Source of the DNA: Lederbergia citrisecunda
GTDB taxonomy: Bacteria > Bacillota > Bacilli > Bacillales > Bacillaceae_C
DNA length: 64,000 bases
NCBI RefSeq assembly: GCF_018343695.1
Contig: NZ_JAGYPJ010000001.1
Location: 1,189,001 to 1,253,000 of the forward strand
Direction: 5' to 3'
A program made the translations under genes and the position numbers. The notes beneath the pieces are model-generated. The model was not told where the DNA came from. It made no database searches and saw only the letters and a program-made list of their open reading frames with translations. Shown here one piece after another: positions 8,125 to 16,190 of the stretch (positions within the stretch are counted from its first letter, which is position 1; every line of letters begins with the position of its first letter).

Positions 8125-8187
8125 TCTGTTCCCTTATTATTACTTCCTTAATTGTACTAACCTACTCCTGTTAGCTTAATAGCTTCA

Positions 8188-8216
8188 ACAAAAAAAGCGT
8201 TATTCGATTAACGCAC
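8188..8216 (-). terminator. terminator hairpin GCGTTA/TAACGC
   Basis: Stem GCGTTA/TAACGC with 6-nt loop and an A7 run on the left, i.e. a T run on the minus strand. It lies between the lipoprotein gene and the VOC gene and could end the VOC transcript. A second imperfect hairpin (TAACCC...GGGTTA with inner CCTAA/TTAGG) lies at 8275-8304. Confidence 0.6.
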
Positions 8217-8398
8217 CCTATAGTTTAAGTGAACTTATTCACAATGTTATTTAATTTTATACCTTAAACAAGTATAACCCCGACCTAAAATTAGGACAGG
8301 GTTAGCTTAAAATTGTTTAATTATTGATAAAAAACACTTCACAGATCAAAAAATTTACCAATAAAGTTGTATAGAAACTAGGTTTTTTGGTCATTAAC

Positions 8399-8782
8399 TT
8401 ACTTTTGCGCTATTTGAATAAGGTTACCGCATGTATCGTCAAAGACAGCTATTGTGACTTCGCCCATTTCTGTCGGTTCCATAGTGAACTTCACGCCGTT
8501 TTTAATTAATCTTTGGTACTCTTCGCGAACATCTGCAACGCCAAACATTGTTGCTGGGATGCCATCGGCAAATATCTTCTTTTGATACTCTTTGGCAGCA
8601 GGATGGTCATTCGGTTCGAGCACAAGTTCAGTACCGTCTTGAACATCTGGAGAAACAAGTGTTATCCACCTAAATTTTCCGACGGGAACGTCATGCTTTT
8701 TTACAAAACCCAGCGTTTTTGTATAGAACTCTAATGCCTTTTCTTGATCTTGAACAAATATACTTGTAACAATGATTTTCAT
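8399..8782 (-). CDS. VOC/glyoxalase-superfamily protein
   Basis: 127 residues with one VOC module pair: IIVTSIFVQDQEKALEFYTKTLGF at the N-terminus and VTIAVFDDTCGNLIQIAQ at the C-terminus, the usual paired beta-alpha-beta-beta-beta arrangement. Members include glyoxalase I, dioxygenases and antibiotic-binding resistance proteins; no substrate can be given. GGAGG lies 10 bases before the ATG at 8780-8782, which fixes the start and excludes a longer frame. It follows an ArsR-family regulator by 97 bp on the same strand; ArsR-VOC pairs are frequent in Bacilli and suggest control by that regulator. Confidence 0.85.
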   Translation of the reverse strand: MKIIVTSIFVQDQEKALEFYTKTLGFVKKHDVPVGKFRWITLVSPDVQDGTELVLEPNDHPAAKEYQKKIFADGIPATMFGVADVREEYQRLIKNGVKFTMEPTEMGEVTIAVFDDTCGNLIQIAQK

Positions 8783-8879
8783 AATGCTTTTGCCTCCTTT
8801 GATATATGCGACGTATAGTGCTCTTCTAACAATCTGGCTCCAAGCAGAAAAACCCATACATTCGTTATTAGTTATAAAA

Positions 8880-9158
8880 TTATTCTATCCATCCTTTCAG
8901 CAAATTTTTAAGTGGTTCGTTGTTGAATATAAGTACTCGATATTTTCCCTTTCGTTTTGATTTTACGAGCCCTGCATCTTCCAATGCAGAAAGATGTTTA
9001 GCTATCGCCTGTCGCGAAATAGAAAGGTCGTACCTCATAATGAGACGTACCGTAAGTTCATACAAAGTCAGTTCGTTGCGTTCGGATAGTTCGTCTAATA
9101 TAAGTCGCCTAGTCGAGTCGCCAAGTGCTTTGAATATAGCGTCTTTGTCCCAATTCAT
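8880..9158 (-). CDS. ArsR-family regulator, apparently leaderless
   Basis: 92-residue winged-helix protein: IFKALGDSTRRLILDEL then SISRQAIAKHLSALEDAGLV (recognition helix) and the wing GKYRVLIF. It lacks the cysteine metal sites of metal-sensing members and belongs with the ArsR proteins that usually neighbour VOC or SRPBCC genes. No ribosome site precedes the ATG. A promoter TTGACG-N18-TATACT ends 6 bases upstream of it, so transcription would begin at or next to the start codon. Two palindromic sites overlap the promoter, implying autorepression. It is the first gene before the VOC protein. Confidence 0.82.
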   Translation of the reverse strand: MNWDKDAIFKALGDSTRRLILDELSERNELTLYELTVRLIMRYDLSISRQAIAKHLSALEDAGLVKSKRKGKYRVLIFNNEPLKNLLKGWIE

Positions 9159-9164
9159 ATATTA

Positions 9165-9216
9165 AGTATATGCAACCATACGGTTGCTCGTCAAGTATAA
9201 GCAACTGTATGGTTGC
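9165..9216 (-). promoter_or_regulatory. promoter with two ArsR-type operators
   Basis: On the minus strand: -35 TTGACG, 18-bp spacer, -10 TATACT (complement at 9165-9170). Operator 1, GCAACC-N4-GGTTGC at 9172-9187, fills the spacer. Operator 2, GCAAC-N6-GTTGC at 9201-9216, lies just upstream; the two are 29 bp apart in the same register and both follow AGTATA. Repressor bound at operator 1 would block RNA polymerase. Confidence 0.75.
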
Positions 9217-9498
9217 GTGAAGAAGAAACATATTAATCAATCCTTCATAATTGAGTATTGACAAAATTTTATTCTGTTCCTACCTTTTCATTGCTCATTC
9301 TTAAAGGGTTTCTATGAAGTTATAAAAAATTATCTGTTTAGAGTATTTTAAATTTAAAACTACTTTTATGATTATCATTCTAATATTTATGTAGAATACT
9401 ATTTATTTCTTCCTAATTTTGTTAATTCCTTTTTCAAGTAACCTCCTATATAGTTCAATAATACTATTGGCAACTTGCGACTTTAAGATATGCACCAA

Positions 9499-9675
9499 CT
9501 AGATAAATAGCTCATATTCTTTATAAGCCAAAGCTCCTTGTTTAACATATTTTATAATTTTTTCTACCTCAGTTTGAACTGGTATTCTTCCCTTTTCATT
9601 AAGAAACCAGTTATCTTTTCTTGTAATACCATCATGTGCTTGACACAAGGTGAATTTTATCCAATCGGGCATATA
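9499..9675 (-). pseudogene. C-terminal gene fragment, family unknown
   Basis: The last 50 or so codons of this minus frame (AHDGITRKDNWFLNEKGRIPVQTEVEKIIKYVKQGALAYKEYELFI) read like real protein, with balanced charge and an amphipathic helix. Upstream of about 9675 the frame runs into the antisense of another coding-like stretch. It looks like the 3' end of a gene joined to a foreign fragment. No start or ribosome site belongs to it. I cannot name the family. The 340 bp to its right-hand neighbour upstream of the ArsR promoter (9217-9498) hold nothing recognisable. Confidence 0.35.
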
Positions 9676-9678
9676 TGT

Positions 9679-9897
9679 TTTAAGTGTCAAATACAATCTT
9701 TTCATGAGGGTCGAGTTCATGAACGATACCAATTTACTTTGCAAGTTTTTGGAGAGGAATTCAAAGGCTTTGTACATGAAGGAGAAATTCAATGGTTCCA
9801 TCCATATCCTAAGCAAAAACTTGAAGATGGACATGTTTTTGCGATTGAATCAGAAGTGCACAAAATGGTGGAAGAACATGAAAGTGATAGTGCTTAG
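9679..9897 (+). pseudogene. gene fragment resembling DUF5342/YheE-like small proteins
   Basis: The plus frame gives CQIQSFHEGRVHERYQFTLQ, VFGEEFKGFVHEGEIQWFHP and a helical end SEVHKMVEEHESDSA. The order (basic strand, F.G..F.G..H..G.I.W..P, then C-terminal helix) resembles the small YheE-like proteins of Bacilli. There is no credible start codon with a ribosome site, and the N-terminus is replaced by sequence that reads better on the other strand, so this is probably a truncated remnant. Assignment is tentative. Confidence 0.35.
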
Positions 9898-10017
9898 AAT
9901 AAGGAAATCCTTCTTTTTCTAAATCCTAAACTCAATATTCAAGAGATATCCATTACAATTGTCATTTTTAGGAACTATTTTGCACCTATATTGGATAATA
10001 TTTTAGACATCCAAGCT

Positions 10018-10060
10018 TAAAAACCCAGCTATCTTCACATAAGAAGATTAGCTGGTTTCA
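10018..10060 (-). terminator. terminator after methyltransferase
   Basis: Imperfect 16-bp stem AAACCCAGCTATCTTC/GAAGATTAGCTGGTTT with a 6-nt loop and T run on the minus strand. A second hairpin, TTTGTTCCGCAAT/ATTGTTGAACAAA, lies at about 10117-10149 between this and the methyltransferase stop and looks like a dispersed repeat element. Confidence 0.65.
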
Positions 10061-10201
10061 TAATTTTTTATATCCAATCACTAAAAGAATCCGGATCTGC
10101 CTAGAAAAAAACGACTGCCCTTTGTTCCGCAATCACCCGATTGTTGAACAAATAAGCTTTAATTAGTATTAATTATGTAGGTATGCTTTCTTCAAAGTAC
10201 C

Positions 10202-10876
10202 CTAATTCTTTAAAGCCTTCCAAATAAATCTCTTTTCTTGGACAATTAGTCCTCTATCTGTTTTATGGGCTTCAACTAATTTGTTTAATAGGTGTTGGTT
10301 TGTTGAATCTAAGTAATCAGGATGTCCAGGCATTCTTGTGAAAAATTTCGCAAAATCTACTTCTGTTGGGAAATATTCATTCGTAGTATATTCATTTATT
10401 TCAATTGAGTAAAAACCGTTATTATTTAATTCATTAATAATCTCATCTATCGCTCCACTATGAATTCCAAAAATAACGCCATCTTTTTTTAGCACTCTAA
10501 TCTCTCTAAAGATACTCAATGGTCCCCTACGGTTATAAATGATGTCAAATTGTTCATCTTGGAATGGCAAGTCATTAGCATACGAATGGAAAAATTGAAC
10601 ATTTGTAATTTGGCTTTCCTCAAGAAGTTGATTAGCCTTTTCGATCATTTCAATGGAAAAATCAAATCCAATAATTCTCTGTGAAAAACGTGACATTTTT
10701 AATGTGAAATCACCGTGACCGCAACCAGCATCTAAAGCTATTTGATATTTTTTTAAGAGCTCTTTTAATTGTTCTTCAAAGATATCCTCACCAGAGATGT
10801 GATCCTTTATTGAGTCCCAATTTTTGGTGTACCCGCCAAGTTTCTTTGCAATCATGTTGTACCAGTCCTTACCCAT
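10202..10876 (-). CDS. class I SAM-dependent methyltransferase
   Basis: 224 residues. Motif I ALDAGCGHGDFTLKM (about residues 46-60), an acidic residue after strand 2 (IIGFDFS) and a post-I/III region (DLPFQDEQFDIIYNRRGPLS) define a class I methyltransferase of the UbiE-like type. The acceptor is unknown. The ribosome site is weak for the first ATG; an ATG seven codons later has AAGGA upstream, but the first residues MGKDWYNMIAKK look family-like, so the longer start is kept. It is monocistronic, with a terminator downstream. Confidence 0.8.
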   Translation of the reverse strand: MGKDWYNMIAKKLGGYTKNWDSIKDHISGEDIFEEQLKELLKKYQIALDAGCGHGDFTLKMSRFSQRIIGFDFSIEMIEKANQLLEESQITNVQFFHSYANDLPFQDEQFDIIYNRRGPLSIFREIRVLKKDGVIFGIHSGAIDEIINELNNNGFYSIEINEYTTNEYFPTEVDFAKFFTRMPGHPDYLDSTNQHLLNKLVEAHKTDRGLIVQEKRFIWKALKN

Positions 10877-11047
10877 TACAACAACCCAATTGAAAGTACT
10901 TTAAGCTTTCAGGGAACAAAAAACTCTCTCGTAAAACCTTCATAACTACCTCCCCATTTTGGAATGTATTTTACTAGTTTATTTCTTTATATCATTACGA
11001 TTTTCCTTCTTAAACAATCTAGGCTAGTTATTTAACCTTTACTAAAG

Positions 11048-11566
<519 letters not shown>

Positions 11567-11591
11567 TTAAATATGCCGCTCCTTTATAGAA

Positions 11592-12044
11592 TCAATAATT
11601 TCTCTTGTTTCCCTTTTTTACAAATTCCCAGTCTTTTTCTATATTTTTTCTTACTCTTTGAAGAAGATTGAAAATGGTTTCTGCTTCTCTTTCGGAAAAT
11701 CCCACTAATGCGACACTGTTTGAATGATCATTTTCTCTTTTTATTAAAGGAAATACACGTTCCCCTTTTTCTGTTGGATAGAGTTTTTTTATTTTTTTGT
11801 TATGCTCATCATCTTTCTTTTCAATAAATCCTTTAATTTCAAGTTTTTTTATTGCCCGTGCTGCGGTTGTTCTGTCTACTTTAATCATTTCAGCTAACTT
11901 TTCTTGAATGATTCCCGGCTTTTCACATATTCGGACAAGGTACAAATACTGCCCTTTTGTAAGATCAAATTCTTTAAATTCTATATTACTTATAGAATCT
12001 AATGCCCTGGCAATCATTCCAATTTCACGTAGGATTTCCTTCAT
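11592..12044 (-). CDS. MarR-family regulator upstream of paiA
   Basis: 150-residue MarR repressor: EKPGIIQEKLAEMIKVDRTTAARAIKKLEIKGFIEK contains the recognition helix and wing, followed by the dimerisation helices. GGAG sits 8 bases before the ATG. It heads a two-gene operon with paiA, and a perfect 10-bp inverted repeat at 12101-12126 lies in its promoter, so it probably represses itself and paiA. Its ligand is unknown. Confidence 0.87.
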   Translation of the reverse strand: MKEILREIGMIARALDSISNIEFKEFDLTKGQYLYLVRICEKPGIIQEKLAEMIKVDRTTAARAIKKLEIKGFIEKKDDEHNKKIKKLYPTEKGERVFPLIKRENDHSNSVALVGFSEREAETIFNLLQRVRKNIEKDWEFVKKGNKRNY

Positions 12045-12100
12045 ATATCCAACTCCATTAATTTCTTTTACTAACCATTATTTTTAATAAATATTATTAT

Positions 12101-12126
12101 ATTTTTGTTGCATTTACAACAAAAAT
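12101..12126. promoter_or_regulatory. MarR operator upstream of marR-paiA
   Basis: Perfect inverted repeat ATTTTTGTTG/CAACAAAAAT with a 6-bp centre, 57 bp before the MarR start. On the minus strand TATAAT follows directly, so the site overlaps the -35 to -10 region of a likely sigma-A promoter. This is the standard position for MarR repression. Confidence 0.65.
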
Positions 12127-12280
12127 CACTTTCAACATAAAGATTTTGTTACCCTTATTCAACTCCCTCAGTTTAATAGCTGTATCTCACAAATACTGGC
12201 TAACCTCCATTTTACTTTAAGCAAATTTTTTCACTATCTCGGGCATAAATTATTGATTTATTAATTCCTTTTTTAAAAAA

Positions 12281-12311
12281 TCAAAAAGCATCCCTTTTTG
12301 AAGGAATGCCC
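12281..12311 (-). terminator. terminator after cupin gene
   Basis: Stem GCATTCCTT/AAGGGATGC (one mismatch) with a CAAA-type loop and TTTTTGA on the minus strand, 19 bases beyond the cupin stop. Confidence 0.75.
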
Positions 12312-12327
12312 TCGCTACAATAAAAAT

Positions 12328-12801
12328 TTAAACAATCGTTAGTTCTATCCCATATTTCAAAGCTATTGACATCAAATTTTGAACTTCTTGTGGGCTAGGA
12401 GGACCTGTTGGAGCATGTGGCATTTCTTGGGGAAGAGGCACACTAAGTTCCTTAACAAATTGATCAAATCCAGAGGGATAAACAGAAACTAATACTTTAG
12501 CTGTTTCTGTGTTCACTTTGAAGGTATGGGAAATTCCTCTAGGAGCATATACATACGTTCCTGGTGTAGCTTGTATACTTGTATCGGCTATAAAATAGGT
12601 AACTTCCCCTTCAAGAACGTAAAAGGTTTCGTCTTCCCTCGAATGAATATGTGGTGGAGGTTCAAATCCTCTCCGCTCCTCCATCAAAACAGTAGCGTAT
12701 CTACCTTGCGTATCCTCTCCACTAACTAGGATAGAAGCCTTATTTCCTATAAATAAGAATGTGTTATCCTTAGACGACCGACGAATAAATGGCATATCCA
12801 A
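12328..12801 (-). CDS. cupin-domain protein, quercetinase-like
   Basis: 157 residues, one cupin domain. Motif 1 PPPHIHSREDETFYVLEGEV supplies two His, a Glu and the conserved glycine; motif 2 APRGISHTFKV supplies the third His, so a metal centre is intact. Related proteins are annotated as quercetin dioxygenase-like, but most have unknown substrates. TTG at 12799-12801 is taken as start because GGAGG lies 9 bases before it; an ATG two codons later is the alternative. It has its own terminator. The 360 bp upstream (12802-13164) contain no recognisable gene. Confidence 0.78.
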   Translation of the reverse strand: MDMPFIRRSSKDNTFLFIGNKASILVSGEDTQGRYATVLMEERRGFEPPPHIHSREDETFYVLEGEVTYFIADTSIQATPGTYVYAPRGISHTFKVNTETAKVLVSVYPSGFDQFVKELSVPLPQEMPHAPTGPPSPQEVQNLMSIALKYGIELTIV

Positions 12802-13164
12802 AAGTTTCGACCTCCAATCTTTTAACACATTAATAATATGCAAATCAAAACATAAGTAGTATGTTTTTGTACACTGTTATTCAACCTTTTTCGCAGACGT
12901 CCTTGTGATCCTATCGTCAATCCGAATTATAAAAAATTTAGACTTCCAAAAGGTCTTCAGTTGATAATTTTAAACAATGTCTTTCTTCCACTACTTCCGT
13001 ATGTGAAAAATTTTAAACTCTTTTTACCTAATAGTTTAAGAACTACACAATCTATTTTTAGCAATAGAAAAATGTGACCCTAAAAGATCACACCACTTAT
13101 TCATAAATTGTTTAATACAATTTTTTTACCACAATTTAGTAAAATCAATAGTCATACAAAAATG

Positions 13165-13857
13165 CTATTTAATGATTCGACCCGGATTTCCAACAATGGT
13201 TTTATGTGCAGGAACGTCTTTAGTAATAACGCTTCCGGCACCTACAATAGCATTTTCACCAATGGTGACCGCTGGTAGCAAGGTCGCGTTGTTGCCAATC
13301 TTGGCTCCTCTTCTAATAATAGGGCCTTGGTGCTTGAAATTTCCCTGTCCCATGTATTTATCATTGGAAGTAGAGCAACATGGACCAATAAATACTTCAT
13401 CTTCAATTATCATATCTGCAGTTATATATGTCCCTGTCTGAATGGTGACGCGTTTTCCAACTTTCGTATTAGTTTCCACCATTACGTTTCTACCTATAAT
13501 ACTGTCTTCACCAATTGTTACTTTTTCGCGAATGCTTGCCAGGTCTCCAATAAAAACGCCAGTATTAAGTTTAACTTCACGGTAAATAACGCTATTGCAA
13601 CCGACAACAACATGGTCATTAATCATTAGGGGCTCAAGATCTTTTTCGGGTTTGCGCTTCATTTTTTTATTGGAGGAAGGAGATTTACCAAGAACAGTTT
13701 GTTCTCCGATTTGAACATTTTTTCCAATCATTGTATCTTTTTTAATAACTACATGATGTCCTATAGTGACGTGGTCACCTATTATCACATTTTCTTCAAT
13801 CACCACATTTTCTCCAATAGAGATGTTTTCTCCTATTTTTGCTGTTGGATGTATCAT
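13165..13857 (-). CDS. left-handed beta-helix acyltransferase, probable sugar-nucleotide N-acetyltransferase
   Basis: 230 residues made almost entirely of hexapeptide repeats (IGENISIGENVVIEENVIIG and so on) with the usual C-terminal tail TKDVPAHKTIVGNPGRIIK. Such trimeric enzymes transfer acetyl groups; in a cluster with a UDP-sugar 6-dehydrogenase, Gfo/Idh dehydrogenase and DegT aminotransferase the expected job is WbpD-like 3-N-acetylation of UDP-2-acetamido-3-amino-uronic acid. An insert near residues 58-75 (SPSSNKKMKRKPEKDLE) interrupts the repeats, as in several members. It is transcribed after the glycosyltransferase gene at 13929. The enzyme class is firm; the substrate is inferred from neighbours. 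Confidence 0.85.
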   Translation of the reverse strand: MIHPTAKIGENISIGENVVIEENVIIGDHVTIGHHVVIKKDTMIGKNVQIGEQTVLGKSPSSNKKMKRKPEKDLEPLMINDHVVVGCNSVIYREVKLNTGVFIGDLASIREKVTIGEDSIIGRNVMVETNTKVGKRVTIQTGTYITADMIIEDEVFIGPCCSTSNDKYMGQGNFKHQGPIIRRGAKIGNNATLLPAVTIGENAIVGAGSVITKDVPAHKTIVGNPGRIIK

Positions 13858-13928
13858 ACTTGGCGCTCCTTATTTAACTAATCATGAAAAGAAGCAGAAG
13901 TTTATCATAAGCGCTTCCCTTACTACCT

Positions 13929-14912
13929 TTATAGTTTCTGATAAATCTTTAAAAGCTTATCTGTCACCCGTTCAGCCGAATGGTATTTTTCTACATACCT
14001 TCTCCCCGCTCTCCCAAGTTCATTACGGCGTTTGGGGTTTTGTACCAACTCCAAAAGAACATCTGCAATCGTTTCCGGAGTTGCTTGAACAATTGGAAGA
14101 TCTTTCGGAAACTTTTCTCGTACATCTTCTCTTATAAAAGCAACAACTGGTTTACCCATGGCCATTGCTTCTACACTAAACATTCCGTACGTTCCACACA
14201 GTAATTGATCGACAATAATATCAGCTTTCAGATACTCGGAGACGGCTTTCTCATGACTCATTTTTTCTATCATTTTATAGGTAAATTTACCTTTATTTTG
14301 AATTCTTCTAATAGCTCTTTCAACGTAATGAGAGCCCTTAAATTTTCGGTTTGTAGGAGCGTGAACTATTAGGGGATTATCATTAGTTACTGATGGGTAA
14401 GAGACTCTGAAATCATTTAAATTACATGCAAGGGGTAATACGAAAACATTTTTGTAATAATCTTTTACATAATGATAAGCTTCATAATCTTGAACAATTG
14501 CCGTATCAATGTACTTAGAAATAGTAGTGAGTTGTTTATGAATTTCTCTGTCAGTATAGTAGGTTGGAACTAGAGGATATGGGTTTAACTTTTTAACCAT
14601 TTTAACAGTACGCACATCACTTCCCCAATGCTGCATAATCATTTTCTTTCCATTTTCTTTTAGTATTGGGAGGTCTTCGAAGTTTTGGAGAAACGTATTG
14701 GCATTGTGAAAATGAAAGATATCTGTATTATTTATTAGAAAATCAAGTTCTTTGATTAGTTCCCATGCATCGGTATTAATAATATCACCTTGATAGCTTA
14801 AGTAAGTATGAAACCAATTGTATCCGGAGACTTCATGCCCCTTTTTTCTAAGTTCTTTACATAGAGTACCCATCTGTCCAGCTATTTCTGTGGGGGCGTG
14901 CACTATTTTCAT
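13929..14912 (-). CDS. GT-B glycosyltransferase, GT4-like (copy 1)
   Basis: 327 residues. The N-terminus HAPTEIAGQMGTLCKELRKKGHE carries the acceptor-side glycine-rich loop, and the C-terminal domain has ADIIVDQLLCGTYGMFSVEAMAMGKPVVAF, including the EAMAMGKPV signature of GT4-type retaining enzymes. A soluble cytoplasmic transferase for polysaccharide assembly is expected. It is closely similar in layout and motifs to the gene at 16191-17183, so the two are paralogs. The acyltransferase gene follows 71 bp downstream on the same strand. Donor and acceptor sugars are unknown. Confidence 0.85.
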   Translation of the reverse strand: MKIVHAPTEIAGQMGTLCKELRKKGHEVSGYNWFHTYLSYQGDIINTDAWELIKELDFLINNTDIFHFHNANTFLQNFEDLPILKENGKKMIMQHWGSDVRTVKMVKKLNPYPLVPTYYTDREIHKQLTTISKYIDTAIVQDYEAYHYVKDYYKNVFVLPLACNLNDFRVSYPSVTNDNPLIVHAPTNRKFKGSHYVERAIRRIQNKGKFTYKMIEKMSHEKAVSEYLKADIIVDQLLCGTYGMFSVEAMAMGKPVVAFIREDVREKFPKDLPIVQATPETIADVLLELVQNPKRRNELGRAGRRYVEKYHSAERVTDKLLKIYQKL

Positions 14913-15054
14913 GTAATTCTCTCCTTTCGTTTCAGTATATTCCTGAAGGACAAATCGGTTATATCTTACTTAAAATTTGAATAAACAGCGGACACACAGG
15001 AAACACTAGTAAGTCATATTCTGTATAGTAGGAATTTAAAAAGGTGGGATATTT

Positions 15055-16068
15055 TTGTCATTAAACAACTATATGTCGGCAAAAGAGCTTCGTGTACAAA
15101 ATAATATATGCCTACTTCCCTGTGGAGACGAAGCAGAAAGCAAGATTTCTAAATGGACAGCCAAGGACTTAAAACCATATCAATATTATGTAGTTAACAA
15201 AAAATCCATTGATACGATGTTTAGTGGATTAATTTTCTATCCTATCACTGGTAGACGAAAGCATTATCTTTATCCAATGTACTCGAATATTGGTTTATTA
15301 GCTGAAAAAGAAGACTGGGAAGTAGCATTAAAAGGATTATTTTTGGAAAACTATAACTTTGAAGCTGCCTCAACCAATACAAGAAAAGGAAATAAGACAG
15401 ATATATGGGTAACACTTCCGTATCCTACCCATACTCAAACCAATTTTGGAAAAGTTAATGGAAAAGTTCTAAATTTTAAAGTCGAATCAAATCGATTTGA
15501 GGCAATGCAATGGTGGATACTTGAATTTATTAAAAAATGGAGAAAAGCTGAACATATACACGATAAATTATCATTCAAAGGGTTTGTCTGGCCGAGAGCT
15601 TCGATTGATAAGGGAGATGAAAGTCTTGTTAAAAGAGTAACAAATTTTATTCGTAAAAATGGCTTTCTCTCCTTATGGTTGCAGCAATATGGATCTGCTG
15701 GTTGTGTGGATTGGAAAAAGTTTGGATTTAGCGCTGCTTGTACTCATCCTAATTATTACGGAGGAAAAGGCCCAGGTGTTAATTGGATTACCAACACAGC
15801 GGCATTTGCAAAGTATTACCATACAGGTATGCAAATTATTTATGGGAAAGGAATTCTTTTTAAAGAAAATCATTTGCTTGATTATTTAAATTACGGTGTC
15901 TCTAAAAACTATATGAAGGATAGTTTGCTAGTTTATCAATTTCCAAAACAAACTATGCGTAAAATTAATGAAGAGAGCCCTGATGATTATGCTAAGCTAT
16001 ATTCTTTTATTAAAAAAGAATATAAGCCAATTTACCCAACAGCTGCGTTTCCATTAAAAAAATCGTAA
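15055..16068 (+). CDS. DUF4855-like protein of polysaccharide cluster
   Basis: 337 residues, no signal peptide or membrane segment. Motifs GLIFYPITGRRKHYLYPMYS, WVTLPYPTHTQTNFGKVNG, FKGFVWPRASID, FGFSAACTHPNYYGG and YGKGILFKENHLLDY match what I recall of DUF4855 proteins, which look like TIM-barrel glycoside-hydrolase relatives of unknown activity. TTG at 15055 has AGGTGG 7 bases upstream; an ATG at 15073 is the alternative. It points the opposite way to its neighbours, between two paralogous glycosyltransferases. A CATATTCTG box with AC 17 bp upstream (near 15015) is a weak sigma-K-like candidate. A role in trimming or building the polysaccharide is inferred. Confidence 0.65.
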   Translation: MSLNNYMSAKELRVQNNICLLPCGDEAESKISKWTAKDLKPYQYYVVNKKSIDTMFSGLIFYPITGRRKHYLYPMYSNIGLLAEKEDWEVALKGLFLENYNFEAASTNTRKGNKTDIWVTLPYPTHTQTNFGKVNGKVLNFKVESNRFEAMQWWILEFIKKWRKAEHIHDKLSFKGFVWPRASIDKGDESLVKRVTNFIRKNGFLSLWLQQYGSAGCVDWKKFGFSAACTHPNYYGGKGPGVNWITNTAAFAKYYHTGMQIIYGKGILFKENHLLDYLNYGVSKNYMKDSLLVYQFPKQTMRKINEESPDDYAKLYSFIKKEYKPIYPTAAFPLKKS

Positions 16069-16125
16069 TTCTCTAAACAGAAATTAAAAGACTTATCCGA
16101 ATATGATCAGGTGTTTGATTTAATG

Positions 16126-16178
16126 AAAATAAGGCTAATTCAACAAAAGGTTCCCTTTTTTGAACTAGCCTTATTTTT
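16126..16178. terminator. bidirectional terminator between DUF4855 and glycosyltransferase genes
   Basis: Long stem AATAAGGCTAATTCAA/TTGAACTAGCCTTATT (one mismatch) with a 16-nt loop, followed on the plus strand by TTTTTTG. It lies between convergent genes and can serve both. Confidence 0.85.
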
Positions 16179-16190
16179 TGTTAGTTGCAT

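Noticed and set aside
9360-9400. Fur-box-like TGATTATCATTC
   Set aside because: Only half of the 7-1-7 pattern fits and no gene starts downstream on either strand.
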